From positions 62,001-126,000 of the forward strand of contig NZ_JAVRHK010000011.1 in assembly GCF_031846585.1 (NCBI RefSeq): DNA of 64,000 nt, given 5' to 3'. The notes below the pieces were generated by a model. The model had not been told where the DNA came from and made no database searches. It saw only the letters and a list, made by a program, of their open reading frames with translations. Of this stretch, positions 36,115-44,949 are shown in pieces. How positions within the stretch are numbered: position 1 is the first letter of the stretch; the number at the start of each line of letters is the position of its first letter. Made by a program: the position numbers and the translations under genes. The DNA comes from Autumnicola musiva (GTDB taxonomy: Bacteria; Bacteroidota; Bacteroidia; Flavobacteriales; Flavobacteriaceae).

Positions 36115-37110
36115 TTATTTCTTCTGATTTAAAACAGGCAAGAAAATGAAGGATAAACCACCCAATATTAGGACGAGAAAGGTTTGTGTTGCCCATACAA
36201 TCCAGCCGAAAGCTTCGCCGCCCTGTTTTGAAATTCCGTAGACCATAAGAACGGCACCAATGGCAACGGGGTAAACTCCAATACCACCGTTACTTGCCGA
36301 AACGGCAAAAGATCCTACCACAAAGGCTGCCATTATTGCTCCCAGGCCTGCGTTGGCCATTTCGGGTATAGTGAAAATTATTACGTAAAACATAAGAATG
36401 TACATTACCCAGATAAAAATGGTATGAAAAATAAATGCCCATTTTTTCTTCATCTTTAAAATACTCCGCATTCCTTCCAGCAGTCCTTTTGCCATATTTT
36501 TAATTTTGACAGCTATCTTCCAGGTGGATCTTTTAATAAATTGTAGCACCAGAACACCTGCAGTAATAAGCAGCAGCAAAATACCAATACTAAGTATGGG
36601 GTTTATATTACTGGCTTCAAAATGAGAGAGTAAAACTTCAGTCTGGATAGCAAGGGTAATCAGAACAATAATCAGCAATACCAGGAGATCTGCAATTCTT
36701 TCTGAGATAATAGTACCAAATCCTTTCTCAAACGGCACTTTTTCATAAGAAAACAGTGTTGCCGCCCGCAGCATCTCGCCAGACCGGGGAATGCCAAGAT
36801 TAGCAAGGTAGCCGGCCATTACCGCCATATAGCTATTTATAAACCGCGGTTTATAACCTAGTGGCTCCAGGAGGAATTTCCAACGATAAGCGCGTGAAAG
36901 GTGGGAAAGTGTACCAAGAGAAAACGACAGGAGTATCCAGAGTGGATTTGCCGTTAGAATATTATTTATTAATTCTTCCCGTTCCTGTGGGGTAGCGCTT
37001 TGTATTGAATACCAAATTAAAAAAACACCCAGGGAAAGTGGGAGTATAATTTTCAATAATTTGATTAATTTCTGCTTCAAAAGGCTAAGAGAGAAGGTTT
37101 GTTTCTTCAT
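36115..37110 (-). CDS. Flippase-like membrane protein (UPF0104/LPG synthase TM family)
   Basis: A ~331-residue multi-pass membrane protein, about 8-9 helices, with SHLSRAYRWKFLLEPLGY, GYLANLGIPRSGEMLRA (family signature) and GFGTIISERIADLLVLL. This is the N-terminal flippase-like part of MprF without the synthase domain. The open frame begins at 37167, but MKKQTFSLSLL at 37110 is preferred. It overlaps the end of panD by 26 bases. Role unknown; lipid or polysaccharide-precursor transport is plausible. Confidence 0.85.
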   Translation of the reverse strand: MKKQTFSLSLLKQKLIKLLKIILPLSLGVFLIWYSIQSATPQEREELINNILTANPLWILLSFSLGTLSHLSRAYRWKFLLEPLGYKPRFINSYMAVMAGYLANLGIPRSGEMLRAATLFSYEKVPFEKGFGTIISERIADLLVLLIIVLITLAIQTEVLLSHFEASNINPILSIGILLLLITAGVLVLQFIKRSTWKIAVKIKNMAKGLLEGMRSILKMKKKWAFIFHTIFIWVMYILMFYVIIFTIPEMANAGLGAIMAAFVVGSFAVSASNGGIGVYPVAIGAVLMVYGISKQGGEAFGWIVWATQTFLVLILGGLSFIFLPVLNQKK

Positions 37111-37435
37111 TAGGGAACACCAGGGAAGGCTTAAAGCTTTTTGCTTCCTCAAAATCCATAACAGCATAAGTGATAAGGATTAAAATATCTCCTTTGGCCA
37201 CTTTTCTTGCTGCAGCTCCATTCAGGGTGATTTCCCCAGAATTTCGCGGGCCGGGAATTACATAGGTTTCCAGTCTTTCACCATTATTATTGTTAACAAT
37301 TTGTACTTTCTCGCCTTCAATAATATTGGCGGCGTCCATAAGGTCCTCGTCAATGGTAATGCTGCCAATATAATTTAAATCGGCACCTGTAACTTTAACT
37401 CTGTGAATCTTAGACTTTACTACGTGAACTTGCAT
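37085..37435 (-). CDS. panD: Aspartate 1-decarboxylase
   Basis: Makes beta-alanine for pantothenate/CoA synthesis. A 116-residue pyruvoyl enzyme whose proenzyme self-cleaves at Gly24-Ser25 (LNYIGSITID), visible here, and contains the usual NNNNGERLETYVIPG segment and ITLNGAAARKVAKGDILI. Directly downstream of panC, 8 bases apart. Confidence 0.96.
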   Translation of the reverse strand: MQVHVVKSKIHRVKVTGADLNYIGSITIDEDLMDAANIIEGEKVQIVNNNNGERLETYVIPGPRNSGEITLNGAAARKVAKGDILILITYAVMDFEEAKSFKPSLVFPNEETNLLS

Positions 37436-37443
37436 TTGCAGAA

Positions 37444-38295
37444 TTAATTATTTAAAGGCATGTTATCAATTAACCTAATATCATCGGCATAAGCGGCAAT
37501 AAAAGCTCTGTATTGATTCCCTTTTCGTTTTCGATTAATTTTTTTTAATGTTTTGGTGTTGGCAATTTCAAAATATTCCAGCTTAAGGAATGGATAATTT
37601 TGAAATTGGTTTTCAACCCACCGGGTGACATATTCTGCACTTTTTGTGCCAAACATCTCCCTGGTTTTCAGCAGGGTTTGGTAAATGAAAGCTGCTTTTT
37701 CCCGGTGTACTTTACTTAGTCGTTCATTGCGGGAGCTCCTTGCAAGGCCGGAATCTTCCCTTAAAATAGGGCAACCAATAATTTCAACGGGAAGCTGCTG
37801 TCTTTCAGTTAATTTTCTGATAATCTGTAATTGCTGATAATCTTTTTCGCCAAAAAAGGCCTTATGAGGTTCAATAATACTAAAGAGAAGTTTGATAACA
37901 GTACCTACACCATCAAAATGCCCGTTTCGGAATCTTCCTTCCATTACCTTTTCCAGGCCTTCAAAATTGAAATGTTCTGAAGTTACACGCTCACCATACA
38001 ATTCCACGGCATTAGGGGTGAAAATTATAAGATCTTCATGTGCTTTTTTCAGAAGTTCAAGATCTTTTTCCAGCGTACGGGGATATTTATCCAGATCTTC
38101 AGGATTATCGAACTGGGTTGGATTAACAAAGATGCTTACCACCACCTGGTCACTGCTCCTTAAGGCTTCCTTTACTAGTGAGAAATGGCCCTCATGGAGC
38201 GCTCCCATAGTAGGGACCAGCCCAATGATATTTCCCTCAGATCGAAGTGTATTCAGAGTACGTTTTAAAGCTTCTTTTTCCTTAAAAATCTGCAT
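37444..38295 (-). CDS. panC: Pantothenate synthetase
   Basis: Condenses pantoate with beta-alanine using ATP. The HxGH-type motif is in VPTMGALHEGH, VSIFVNPTQF (pantoate site), FGEKDYQQL, and RSSRNERLS (KMSKS-equivalent). Its length is 283 residues, standard for the family. First gene of a panC-panD run, whose -7 box candidate is TAAGTTTG on the minus strand (38319-38326). Confidence 0.97.
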   Translation of the reverse strand: MQIFKEKEALKRTLNTLRSEGNIIGLVPTMGALHEGHFSLVKEALRSSDQVVVSIFVNPTQFDNPEDLDKYPRTLEKDLELLKKAHEDLIIFTPNAVELYGERVTSEHFNFEGLEKVMEGRFRNGHFDGVGTVIKLLFSIIEPHKAFFGEKDYQQLQIIRKLTERQQLPVEIIGCPILREDSGLARSSRNERLSKVHREKAAFIYQTLLKTREMFGTKSAEYVTRWVENQFQNYPFLKLEYFEIANTKTLKKINRKRKGNQYRAFIAAYADDIRLIDNMPLNN

Positions 38296-38318
38296 TTTAT
38301 TATAAAATTAACAGCGTG

Positions 38319-38326
38319 CAAACTTA
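38319..38326 (-). promoter_or_regulatory. Putative -7 box of panC
   Basis: Minus strand TAAGTTTG fully matches TAnnTTTG, 23 bases above the panC ATG (38295). Confidence 0.45.
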
Positions 38327-38357
38327 AGATATTACTAGCAATCTGCATAAATTTTTG

Positions 38358-38365
38358 TAATTTTG
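38358..38365 (+). promoter_or_regulatory. Putative -7 box of the GT5-DUF4270-glmS run
   Basis: TAATTTTG fully matches TAnnTTTG, 40 bases before the ATG at 38406. It is divergent from the panC box, with 31 bases between them. Confidence 0.45.
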
Positions 38366-38405
38366 CGTGTTTTTTATTCGCAATCGCATTTAAAGCAAAG
38401 ATTTT

Positions 38406-39218
38406 ATGAAAGATAAGAGAGTATTGTACGTCTCCTCTGAAGTTATACCCTACCTGCCTGAAACCGAAATTTCATCAACCTCCTTTGAAGCCGCAAAAAT
38501 GGTTAATAATGCAGGTGGTCAAATTCGTATTTTCATGCCAAGGTTTGGGAATATCAATGAGAGGCGGCACCAATTACACGAAGTAATAAGGCTTTCAGGA
38601 ATAAATCTGGTGATAAATGATCTGGATATGCCGCTGATAATAAAGGTGGCGTCTATTCCAAAAGAAAGAATGCAGGTTTATTTTATTGATAATGAAGATT
38701 ATTTTAAAAGAAAGGCTACTCTTACCGATGAAGACGGAAATCTTTTTGATGATAATGATGAAAGGGCGATATTTTTTGCTAAAGGGGTAATTGAAACCGT
38801 TAAGAAGCTAAACTGGTCTCCGGATATTATTCATGTTCATGGCTGGTTGGCATCTCTGCTGCCACTCTACTTAAGGAATTACTATGGGAATGAGCCTTTG
38901 TTTGGTGATGCAAAAATAGTGACCTCTATTTACAATCAAAGCTTTGATAATACGTTGAATACAGAGATGCAGGAAAAAGTCCTGTTTGACGGGATGGAAG
39001 ATAAAAGTGTAGAACATCTTGAAGAGCCCAACTATGTAAATCTAATAAAGACGGCAGTAGATAATTCTGATGCCATTATTATTAGTGGGGACGAGGTTCC
39101 CGATGAATTAAAAAATTATGTAAACAGGCTCAATAAACCAGTTCTTCCTTATAAAAACAGAGAGGAGTTTGCTCAGGCTTATCAGGATTTTTATGATACC
39201 AAAGTCCTAAAACAGTAA
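38406..39218 (+). CDS. Orphan GT5-like (glycogen synthase N-terminal domain) protein
   Basis: A 270-residue protein that covers only the N-terminal Rossmann half of a GT-B glycogen/starch synthase: VLYVSSEVIPYLPET, MVNNAGGQIRIFMPRFG, VQVYFIDNEDYF-like and PDIIHVHGW. The ADP-glucose-binding KTGG motif expected in the first loop is replaced (YLPETEISSTS), and the C-terminal half is wholly absent. It cannot be a normal glycogen synthase. It stands first in an operon with DUF4270 (10-base gap) and glmS, a neighbourhood I have seen in flavobacteria. Role unknown. Confidence 0.85.
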   Translation: MKDKRVLYVSSEVIPYLPETEISSTSFEAAKMVNNAGGQIRIFMPRFGNINERRHQLHEVIRLSGINLVINDLDMPLIIKVASIPKERMQVYFIDNEDYFKRKATLTDEDGNLFDDNDERAIFFAKGVIETVKKLNWSPDIIHVHGWLASLLPLYLRNYYGNEPLFGDAKIVTSIYNQSFDNTLNTEMQEKVLFDGMEDKSVEHLEEPNYVNLIKTAVDNSDAIIISGDEVPDELKNYVNRLNKPVLPYKNREEFAQAYQDFYDTKVLKQ

Positions 39219-39228
39219 ATTACAGCTA

Positions 39229-40812
39229 ATGAATTTTAAAAGGTTAATGGTAAAGATAACAACATTATCTGTTGTTGTTTTTTCTTTTTTTGCGTGTGAC
39301 GAAGATTACAGTACCGTGGGTGGCGAAGTTATAGAGAATCCTACCAACGTGGAAATGTTAGAGACAGAAGTTACCGCATGGTCTAAGAAATTGGATACAG
39401 TTCAAACCAACAATCAACCGGCTTATCTATTGGGAGCGTATAATAACGAATTATACGGTTTAAGTGAGGCAAGCATTACTGCTCAACTTTCTCTTACAAC
39501 CGCTAATCCCAATTTTGGAACCGAACCGGTACTGGATAGTGTGGTGCTAAGAATACCATATTTTAGCTCTACGGTAGAAGGTTCCGAAAATGATGAGGTG
39601 GAATACGCACTTGATTCTATTTATGGCAACCCTGCTTCACCAATAAAATTAGCAGTCTATGAATCTGGATATTATCTGAATGATTATGATCCCGATTCTG
39701 GATTTGAAGACAGGCAGCAATATTTTTCTAATCAACAGAATCTGATTGAGCAAAATTTAAGAGGTGAGGAGTTGTATCAAAATGATAATTTTGTGCCTTC
39801 AAACCGTGCAGTTGTGTCTTATGAACCGGCTGCCGATGCTGAAAGTGATACTGTAGTTTCGGCACCAGCTTTGAGACTGCAGTTGCCTGTGGAATATTTT
39901 CAGGAAAAGATTCTGGACAGGGAAGGTGATGCGGAATTATCTAATAATTCTAACTTCAGGAATTACCTTAGAGGGCTTTTTATTAAAGCAGAAGCCGTAA
40001 ATCAGGCCGGACATATGTCGTTACTTAATTTCGGCAGTAGTGATGCGGGAGTAACGCTTTATTATAAACAGCTCCAGGAAGTTGAAGGAGAGGAAGACAC
40101 GTTGGTAAGAAGCAGTTATAGATTTACTTTAGGAGCTAATATTGTAAATACCTTTGAAGGAGAATATCCTGATGAAATTCTTCAGAATATTCAGCAGTCC
40201 AATTCAGAATTGGGGGCAGAGAACCTTTACCTGAAAGGTGGGGAAGGCAGTATGGCCATTATTGAGCTTTTTCAAAATGAAGGGGAACTGGAGCAGTTAA
40301 GGGAAAATAACTGGCTTATTAATGAAGCCAATCTTAGCTTTTATGTTAATCAGGCTGCGGTAGAAGGCATAAGGGAGCCGGAGCGCATTTATTTATATAA
40401 TCTTGAGAATAATACCATTCTGGTGGATTACAGTTACGACACCGGTACTAATGCAGCAGATCCTTCAAATTCTTTAACCAGTTTTTCTTCGAGGCTGGAA
40501 AGAGATGCAGACGAGACTGGTGTGAGGTACACTGTACGTCTTACCCAGCATGTAAATAATATTCTTAATGAAGATGCCGATAATGTAAGATTAGGACTGG
40601 TAATAGTGCCAAACATTAATAGTGTGGTTCTAAGAAGCAGTAACGGTAGTATATCGGGTCCTTACCAGTCCGGTGTTAGAGGTGGAGAAGTAGAAACTGT
40701 TCCTGCAGTTTCTGTACTTTCCCCGGAAGGAACCGTATTATACGGTAATCTGGCCGATGATGAAGAAAAACGATTAAAGCTCAGAATCTATTATACAGAA
40801 ACAAACCAGTAG
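39229..40812 (+). CDS. DUF4270 family lipoprotein
   Basis: A 527-residue exported lipoprotein: signal helix with lipobox ending FFAC, then EDYSTVGGEVI, the opening I associate with DUF4270. It is rich in Asn, Ser and beta strands (VLDSVVLRIPYFSST ... GGEGSMAIIELFQNE), with no transmembrane or catalytic motif. In Bacteroidota it commonly lies between the GT5-like gene and glmS. It likely sits on the cell envelope. Function unknown. Confidence 0.85.
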   Translation: MNFKRLMVKITTLSVVVFSFFACDEDYSTVGGEVIENPTNVEMLETEVTAWSKKLDTVQTNNQPAYLLGAYNNELYGLSEASITAQLSLTTANPNFGTEPVLDSVVLRIPYFSSTVEGSENDEVEYALDSIYGNPASPIKLAVYESGYYLNDYDPDSGFEDRQQYFSNQQNLIEQNLRGEELYQNDNFVPSNRAVVSYEPAADAESDTVVSAPALRLQLPVEYFQEKILDREGDAELSNNSNFRNYLRGLFIKAEAVNQAGHMSLLNFGSSDAGVTLYYKQLQEVEGEEDTLVRSSYRFTLGANIVNTFEGEYPDEILQNIQQSNSELGAENLYLKGGEGSMAIIELFQNEGELEQLRENNWLINEANLSFYVNQAAVEGIREPERIYLYNLENNTILVDYSYDTGTNAADPSNSLTSFSSRLERDADETGVRYTVRLTQHVNNILNEDADNVRLGLVIVPNINSVVLRSSNGSISGPYQSGVRGGEVETVPAVSVLSPEGTVLYGNLADDEEKRLKLRIYYTETNQ

Positions 40813-40818
40813 AAAATT

Positions 40819-42666
40819 ATGTGTGGAATTGTAGGATATATTGGACACAGGGAAGCATATCCCATTGTTTTAAAAGGACTGCAGAGGCTAGAATACCGTG
40901 GCTATGATAGTGCAGGTATTGCATTATTTGATGAAGGGGAACTGAAATTATGCAAAACAAAAGGTAAGGTTTCAGATCTTAAAGAAAAAATGGAAAGCTC
41001 GGTAGATACGAGCGGAAATGTGGGGATAGGCCATACCAGGTGGGCCACACACGGAGAGCCTAATGATACCAATTCTCATCCTCATTATTCCAATTCGGGA
41101 AATCTTGTAATTATTCATAACGGGATTATTGAAAATTACGATACCCTCAAGAAGGAATTGAAAACCCGTGGCTACACCTTCAAAAGTGAAACAGATACCG
41201 AAGTACTTGTAAATCTTATTGAAGATGTTAAGCAAAAAGAAAATGTGAAACTTGGTAAGGCTGTGCAAATTGCCTTAAATCAAACTGTGGGTGCCTATGC
41301 TATTGCAGTTTTTGATAAAAATAAGCCAGATGAAATTGTGGTTGCCCGCTTGGGTAGCCCGTTAGCTATTGGGATTGGGGAAGATGAATTTTTTGTGGCA
41401 TCAGATGCCTCACCGTTTATCGAATTCACCAATAACGCTATATATCTTGAAGATGGTGAAATGGCGGTGGTACGCCGCAACAAAGAGGTGAAGATCAGGA
41501 AGATTAAGGATGACTCTCTTGTAGACCCTTATGTTCATGAGCTTCAAATGAACCTTGAGCAGATAGAAAAAGGTGGTTTTGACCATTTTATGCTGAAGGA
41601 GATTTATGAACAGCCTAATGCCATAAGTGATACTTTTAGGGGTAGAATGCTTCCTGAAAAGGGCATAATAAGGATGGCCGGAGTAGATAATAATATCGAA
41701 AGGATTTCCAATGCTAAAAGAATTATAATCGTAGCCTGCGGAACTTCATGGCACGCCGGTTTGGTGGCAGAATATATTTTTGAAGAACTTGCCAGAATTC
41801 CCGTAGAAGTGGAATATGCTTCAGAATTTCGTTACAGAAATCCAATAATCTCTGAAAAAGATGTGGTTATAGCCATATCCCAAAGTGGGGAAACAGCCGA
41901 TACTATGGCGGCAATACAATTAGCCAGGGAAAAAGGAGCTTTTGTATTTGGAGTTTGTAATGTTGTAGGCTCTTCCATATCGAGAGAGACCCACGCCGGG
42001 GCTTATACACATGCCGGGCCTGAAATTGGTGTAGCTTCAACAAAAGCATTTACTACACAAATAACTGTGCTTACCTTAATGGCGCTCAAATTAGCCAAGC
42101 ATATGGGCACAATTTCTAATTCAGATTTCCAAATGCATTTGCAGGAACTGGAAAGGATTCCGGATAAGGTGCAAAAGGCATTAAATTCTGATGAACATAT
42201 TAGAAAAATAGCAGATATTTATAAAGATGCCACAAACTGCCTGTATCTTGGTAGGGGTTTTAATTTCCCTGTAGCGCTGGAAGGTGCTCTTAAATTAAAG
42301 GAAATATCATATATTCATGCTGAAGGCTATCCTGCGGCAGAGATGAAACATGGCCCAATTGCCTTAATAGATGAACAAATGCCTGTTGTGGTTATTGCTA
42401 CCAGGAAAGGATATTATGAGAAGGTTGTGAGCAATATTCAGGAAATAAAGTCCCGAAAGGGTAAAATTATAGCAATCGTAACCGATGGTGACACTGAAGT
42501 TAGGGAATTGGCAGACCACGTAATTGAGGTGCCGGAAACAATGGAGTCTATGAGTCCTTTGCTTACCACTATTCCGCTTCAGCTGCTTTCTTACCACATA
42601 GCAGTAATGCTTGGTAAGAACGTAGATCAGCCAAGGAACCTGGCAAAATCTGTTACTGTGGAATAA
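40819..42666 (+). CDS. glmS: Glutamine--fructose-6-phosphate aminotransferase
   Basis: Makes glucosamine-6-phosphate from fructose-6-phosphate and glutamine, the entry to peptidoglycan and LPS amino sugars. Class II glutaminase with catalytic Cys2 (MCGIVGYIG), HTRWATHGEPN, two SIS domains (ISQSGETADTM, GRGFNFPVALEGALK), and the C-terminal RNLAKSVTVE. At 615 residues it is complete. No glmS ribozyme is seen upstream (6-base gap to DUF4270). A terminator follows at 42689-42725. Confidence 0.97.
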   Translation: MCGIVGYIGHREAYPIVLKGLQRLEYRGYDSAGIALFDEGELKLCKTKGKVSDLKEKMESSVDTSGNVGIGHTRWATHGEPNDTNSHPHYSNSGNLVIIHNGIIENYDTLKKELKTRGYTFKSETDTEVLVNLIEDVKQKENVKLGKAVQIALNQTVGAYAIAVFDKNKPDEIVVARLGSPLAIGIGEDEFFVASDASPFIEFTNNAIYLEDGEMAVVRRNKEVKIRKIKDDSLVDPYVHELQMNLEQIEKGGFDHFMLKEIYEQPNAISDTFRGRMLPEKGIIRMAGVDNNIERISNAKRIIIVACGTSWHAGLVAEYIFEELARIPVEVEYASEFRYRNPIISEKDVVIAISQSGETADTMAAIQLAREKGAFVFGVCNVVGSSISRETHAGAYTHAGPEIGVASTKAFTTQITVLTLMALKLAKHMGTISNSDFQMHLQELERIPDKVQKALNSDEHIRKIADIYKDATNCLYLGRGFNFPVALEGALKLKEISYIHAEGYPAAEMKHGPIALIDEQMPVVVIATRKGYYEKVVSNIQEIKSRKGKIIAIVTDGDTEVRELADHVIEVPETMESMSPLLTTIPLQLLSYHIAVMLGKNVDQPRNLAKSVTVE

Positions 42667-42688
42667 TTGATAGTATCAAAATTTATAA

Positions 42689-42725
42689 AAATCCCTTTTC
42701 TGTAAAAAGTGAAGGGATTTTTTTT
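42689..42725 (+). terminator. Intrinsic terminator of glmS
   Basis: AAATCCCTT (42689-42697) and AAGGGATTT (42712-42720) with an inner TTTT/AAAA pairing and a T-run to 42725. Confidence 0.8.
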
Positions 42726-42829
42726 GATTTTTTCCGAAGATAAACACTTATAAAATATTCCTGAATCCGGGTTTGTGATTGGGATAAAAAAGTTATTTAT
42801 TGTGCTCTATGATTTTATAAAGAAAAAAC

Positions 42830-42837
42830 TATCTTTG
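42830..42837 (+). promoter_or_regulatory. Putative -7 box of atpD
   Basis: TATCTTTG fully matches TAnnTTTG, 95 bases before the atpD ATG, implying a long 5' untranslated leader. Confidence 0.45.
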
Positions 42838-42932
42838 CAGCCTGAAAATGGCTGTTTTAGGTTTTACGTTATTATAAGTCAAGCCAATAGATTTTTTCAG
42901 ATTTTGAATATTAAACAATAAAGAATTAGATA

Positions 42933-44447
42933 ATGTCTAAAGTCACAGGTAAAGTTGCCCAGATTATTGGTCCTGTAGTTGATGTTGTGTTCGACTCAGA
43001 AAACACTGAATTGCCGAGAATCTACGATTCTCTTGAAATTGCAAGAAAAGACGGTTCCATTTTGGTGCTAGAGGTACAGTCTCACATTGGTGAGGATACT
43101 GTAAGAACAATTTCAATGGATTCTACAGATGGTTTGAGCAGAGGAGTTGAAGTGGTTGCTACAGGTGCTCCTATCCAGATGCCGGTTGGTGGTGATGTTT
43201 ACGGCCGTTTGTTCAATGTAATTGGAGATGCAATTGATGGTCTTGGGAATCTTCCAAAATCAGGAAAAGATGGTCTTTCAATTCACCGTGAAGCACCAAA
43301 ATTTGAAGATTTATCTGTTTCTACTGAAGTTTTATTTACCGGGATTAAGGTGATTGACCTTATTGAACCTTATTCCAAAGGTGGTAAAATTGGTCTTTTT
43401 GGAGGTGCCGGGGTTGGTAAAACCGTACTTATCCAGGAACTTATTAATAATATTGCAAAAGGTCACGGTGGCCTTTCCGTTTTTGCCGGAGTTGGTGAAA
43501 GAACAAGAGAAGGTAACGACCTTTTAAGAGAGATGCTTGAATCGGGAATTATTAGATACGGAGATGATTTTATGCATTCTATGGAAGAAGGCGGTTGGGA
43601 TCTTCAGAAGGTGGATAAGGAGGCCATGAAGGATTCAAAAGCAACATTCGTATTTGGTCAGATGAACGAACCACCCGGGGCACGTGCTCGTGTGGCACTT
43701 TCAGGATTAACGATAGCTGAATTTTTCCGTGACGGAGCGGGAGAAGGGCAGGGGAAAGACGTTCTTTTCTTTGTAGATAATATTTTCCGTTTTACACAGG
43801 CAGGTTCCGAAGTGTCTGCACTTCTGGGACGTATGCCTTCTGCCGTAGGTTACCAGCCAACACTTGCCACTGAAATGGGTGCGATGCAGGAACGAATTAC
43901 TTCTACTAAAAATGGTTCTATTACCTCGGTACAGGCGGTTTATGTACCTGCAGATGACCTTACTGACCCGGCACCAGCAACAACTTTTGCCCACCTGGAT
44001 GCAACAACGGTACTTTCTCGTAAAATTGCCGAACTTGGTATTTATCCTGCGGTAGATCCCTTGGATTCTACTTCAAGGATCCTTACACCTGAAATATTAG
44101 GGAAAGATCATTATAACTGTGCACAAAGGGTGAAGGAGCTTCTTCAACGATATAAGGAATTACAGGATATCATTGCAATTCTTGGTATGGAAGAGCTTTC
44201 TGAAGAAGATAAGCAGGCGGTATCACGTGCAAGGCGTGTACAACGTTTCCTGTCTCAGCCTTTCCACGTAGCCGAGCAGTTTACAGGACTTAAAGGGGTG
44301 TTGGTAGATATTAAAGAAACTATCAAAGGCTTTAATATGATTATGGACGGAGAGCTTGATCATCTTCCGGAAGCAGCTTTTAACCTGAAAGGAACTATTG
44401 AAGATGCTATAGAAGCCGGAGAAAAAATGTTGGCTGAATCCAAATAG
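42933..44447 (+). CDS. atpD: F1 ATP synthase subunit beta
   Basis: Catalytic subunit of the F1 ATPase on the inner membrane. Walker A is GGAGVGKTVLIQEL, the DELSEED loop is GMEELSEEDKQ, and the C-terminal PFHVAEQFTG is present. At 504 residues it is slightly long for the family but typical in Bacteroidota. It pairs with atpC only; the other F1Fo genes are elsewhere, as is usual in this phylum. Confidence 0.98.
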   Translation: MSKVTGKVAQIIGPVVDVVFDSENTELPRIYDSLEIARKDGSILVLEVQSHIGEDTVRTISMDSTDGLSRGVEVVATGAPIQMPVGGDVYGRLFNVIGDAIDGLGNLPKSGKDGLSIHREAPKFEDLSVSTEVLFTGIKVIDLIEPYSKGGKIGLFGGAGVGKTVLIQELINNIAKGHGGLSVFAGVGERTREGNDLLREMLESGIIRYGDDFMHSMEEGGWDLQKVDKEAMKDSKATFVFGQMNEPPGARARVALSGLTIAEFFRDGAGEGQGKDVLFFVDNIFRFTQAGSEVSALLGRMPSAVGYQPTLATEMGAMQERITSTKNGSITSVQAVYVPADDLTDPAPATTFAHLDATTVLSRKIAELGIYPAVDPLDSTSRILTPEILGKDHYNCAQRVKELLQRYKELQDIIAILGMEELSEEDKQAVSRARRVQRFLSQPFHVAEQFTGLKGVLVDIKETIKGFNMIMDGELDHLPEAAFNLKGTIEDAIEAGEKMLAESK

Positions 44448-44524
44448 CAGGTAGTGCTCAGTAGGCGATATTTTAAATTTGCCTGTTGCTCTTACTGGTT
44501 ATTGATAATTGATAACTGAAAAAT

Positions 44525-44812
44525 ATGTATTTAGAAATAGTAACTCCTGAAGCAGTGGTTTTTGAAGCTGAAGTGGACGCGGTAAAAGTGCCTGGACATG
44601 ATGGTGAATTTCAAATGCTGAATAATCATGCACCTATAGTTTCCACTCTTACAAAAGGTGACGTTAAAATTAATCTTGCAGCTGGTGCCGAAACTGAAAA
44701 ATTCAACAAGGATATCAGGAAATCATCATCAGAAACAAATGTGCTGTATTACACTATACAGGGCGGAGTTCTTGAGTTAAAAGATAACAAAGCAATTATT
44801 CTGGCAGATTAA
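44525..44812 (+). CDS. atpC: F1 ATP synthase subunit epsilon (short form)
   Basis: A 95-residue epsilon subunit: MYLEIVTPEAVVFEAEVDAVKVPGHDGEFQML, the beta-sandwich domain, then TKGDVKINLAA and YYTIQGGVLEL. The C-terminal helical domain (inhibitory helices) of 130-140-residue epsilons is missing, a short form known in Bacteroidota. Thus this subunit should link F1 to the c-ring but lack ATP-hydrolysis inhibition by its C-terminal helices. 77 bases separate it from atpD. Confidence 0.93.
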   Translation: MYLEIVTPEAVVFEAEVDAVKVPGHDGEFQMLNNHAPIVSTLTKGDVKINLAAGAETEKFNKDIRKSSSETNVLYYTIQGGVLELKDNKAIILAD

Positions 44813-44834
44813 TCTTGAGGAAATTGCTCATCAT

Positions 44835-44875
44835 AAAAAAGCCTGTTGTGATTTTTACGCAACAGGCTTTTTTTT
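44835..44875 (+). terminator. Intrinsic terminator of atpDC
   Basis: GCCTGTTG (44841-44848) pairs with CAACAGGC (44860-44867) with an A-run before and eight T after. Strong. Confidence 0.9.
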
Positions 44876-44903
44876 GTCACTAAATTTTATCAACCTTTTA
44901 AGA

Positions 44904-44946
44904 CCGGTATTGCGAGGCGATAGCCGAAACAATCTGTTCCGCTTGA
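44904..44946. repeat. ATTGCGAGG-type palindromic element
   Basis: CCGGTATTGCGAGGCGATAG then CCGAAACAATCTGTTCCGC: inner GGC-GATA-GCC and outer ATTG/CAAT pairings. This matches the motif ATTGCGAGG...GAAGCAATCTG known as an interspersed repeat in several bacterial phyla. It lies between the atpC terminator and the M61 stop. Confidence 0.65.
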
Positions 44947-44949
44947 TTT

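Noticed and set aside
36115..37167. Flippase start at 37167
   Set aside because: This would place 57 bases of extra overlap into panD; MKKQTFSLSLL at 37110 begins directly before the membrane helices.
42667..42932. Possible riboswitch or ribozyme between glmS and atpD, and glmS ribozyme upstream of glmS
   Set aside because: Downstream there is only a terminator and the atpD leader; upstream the gap is 6 bases. No conserved RNA fold was recognised.
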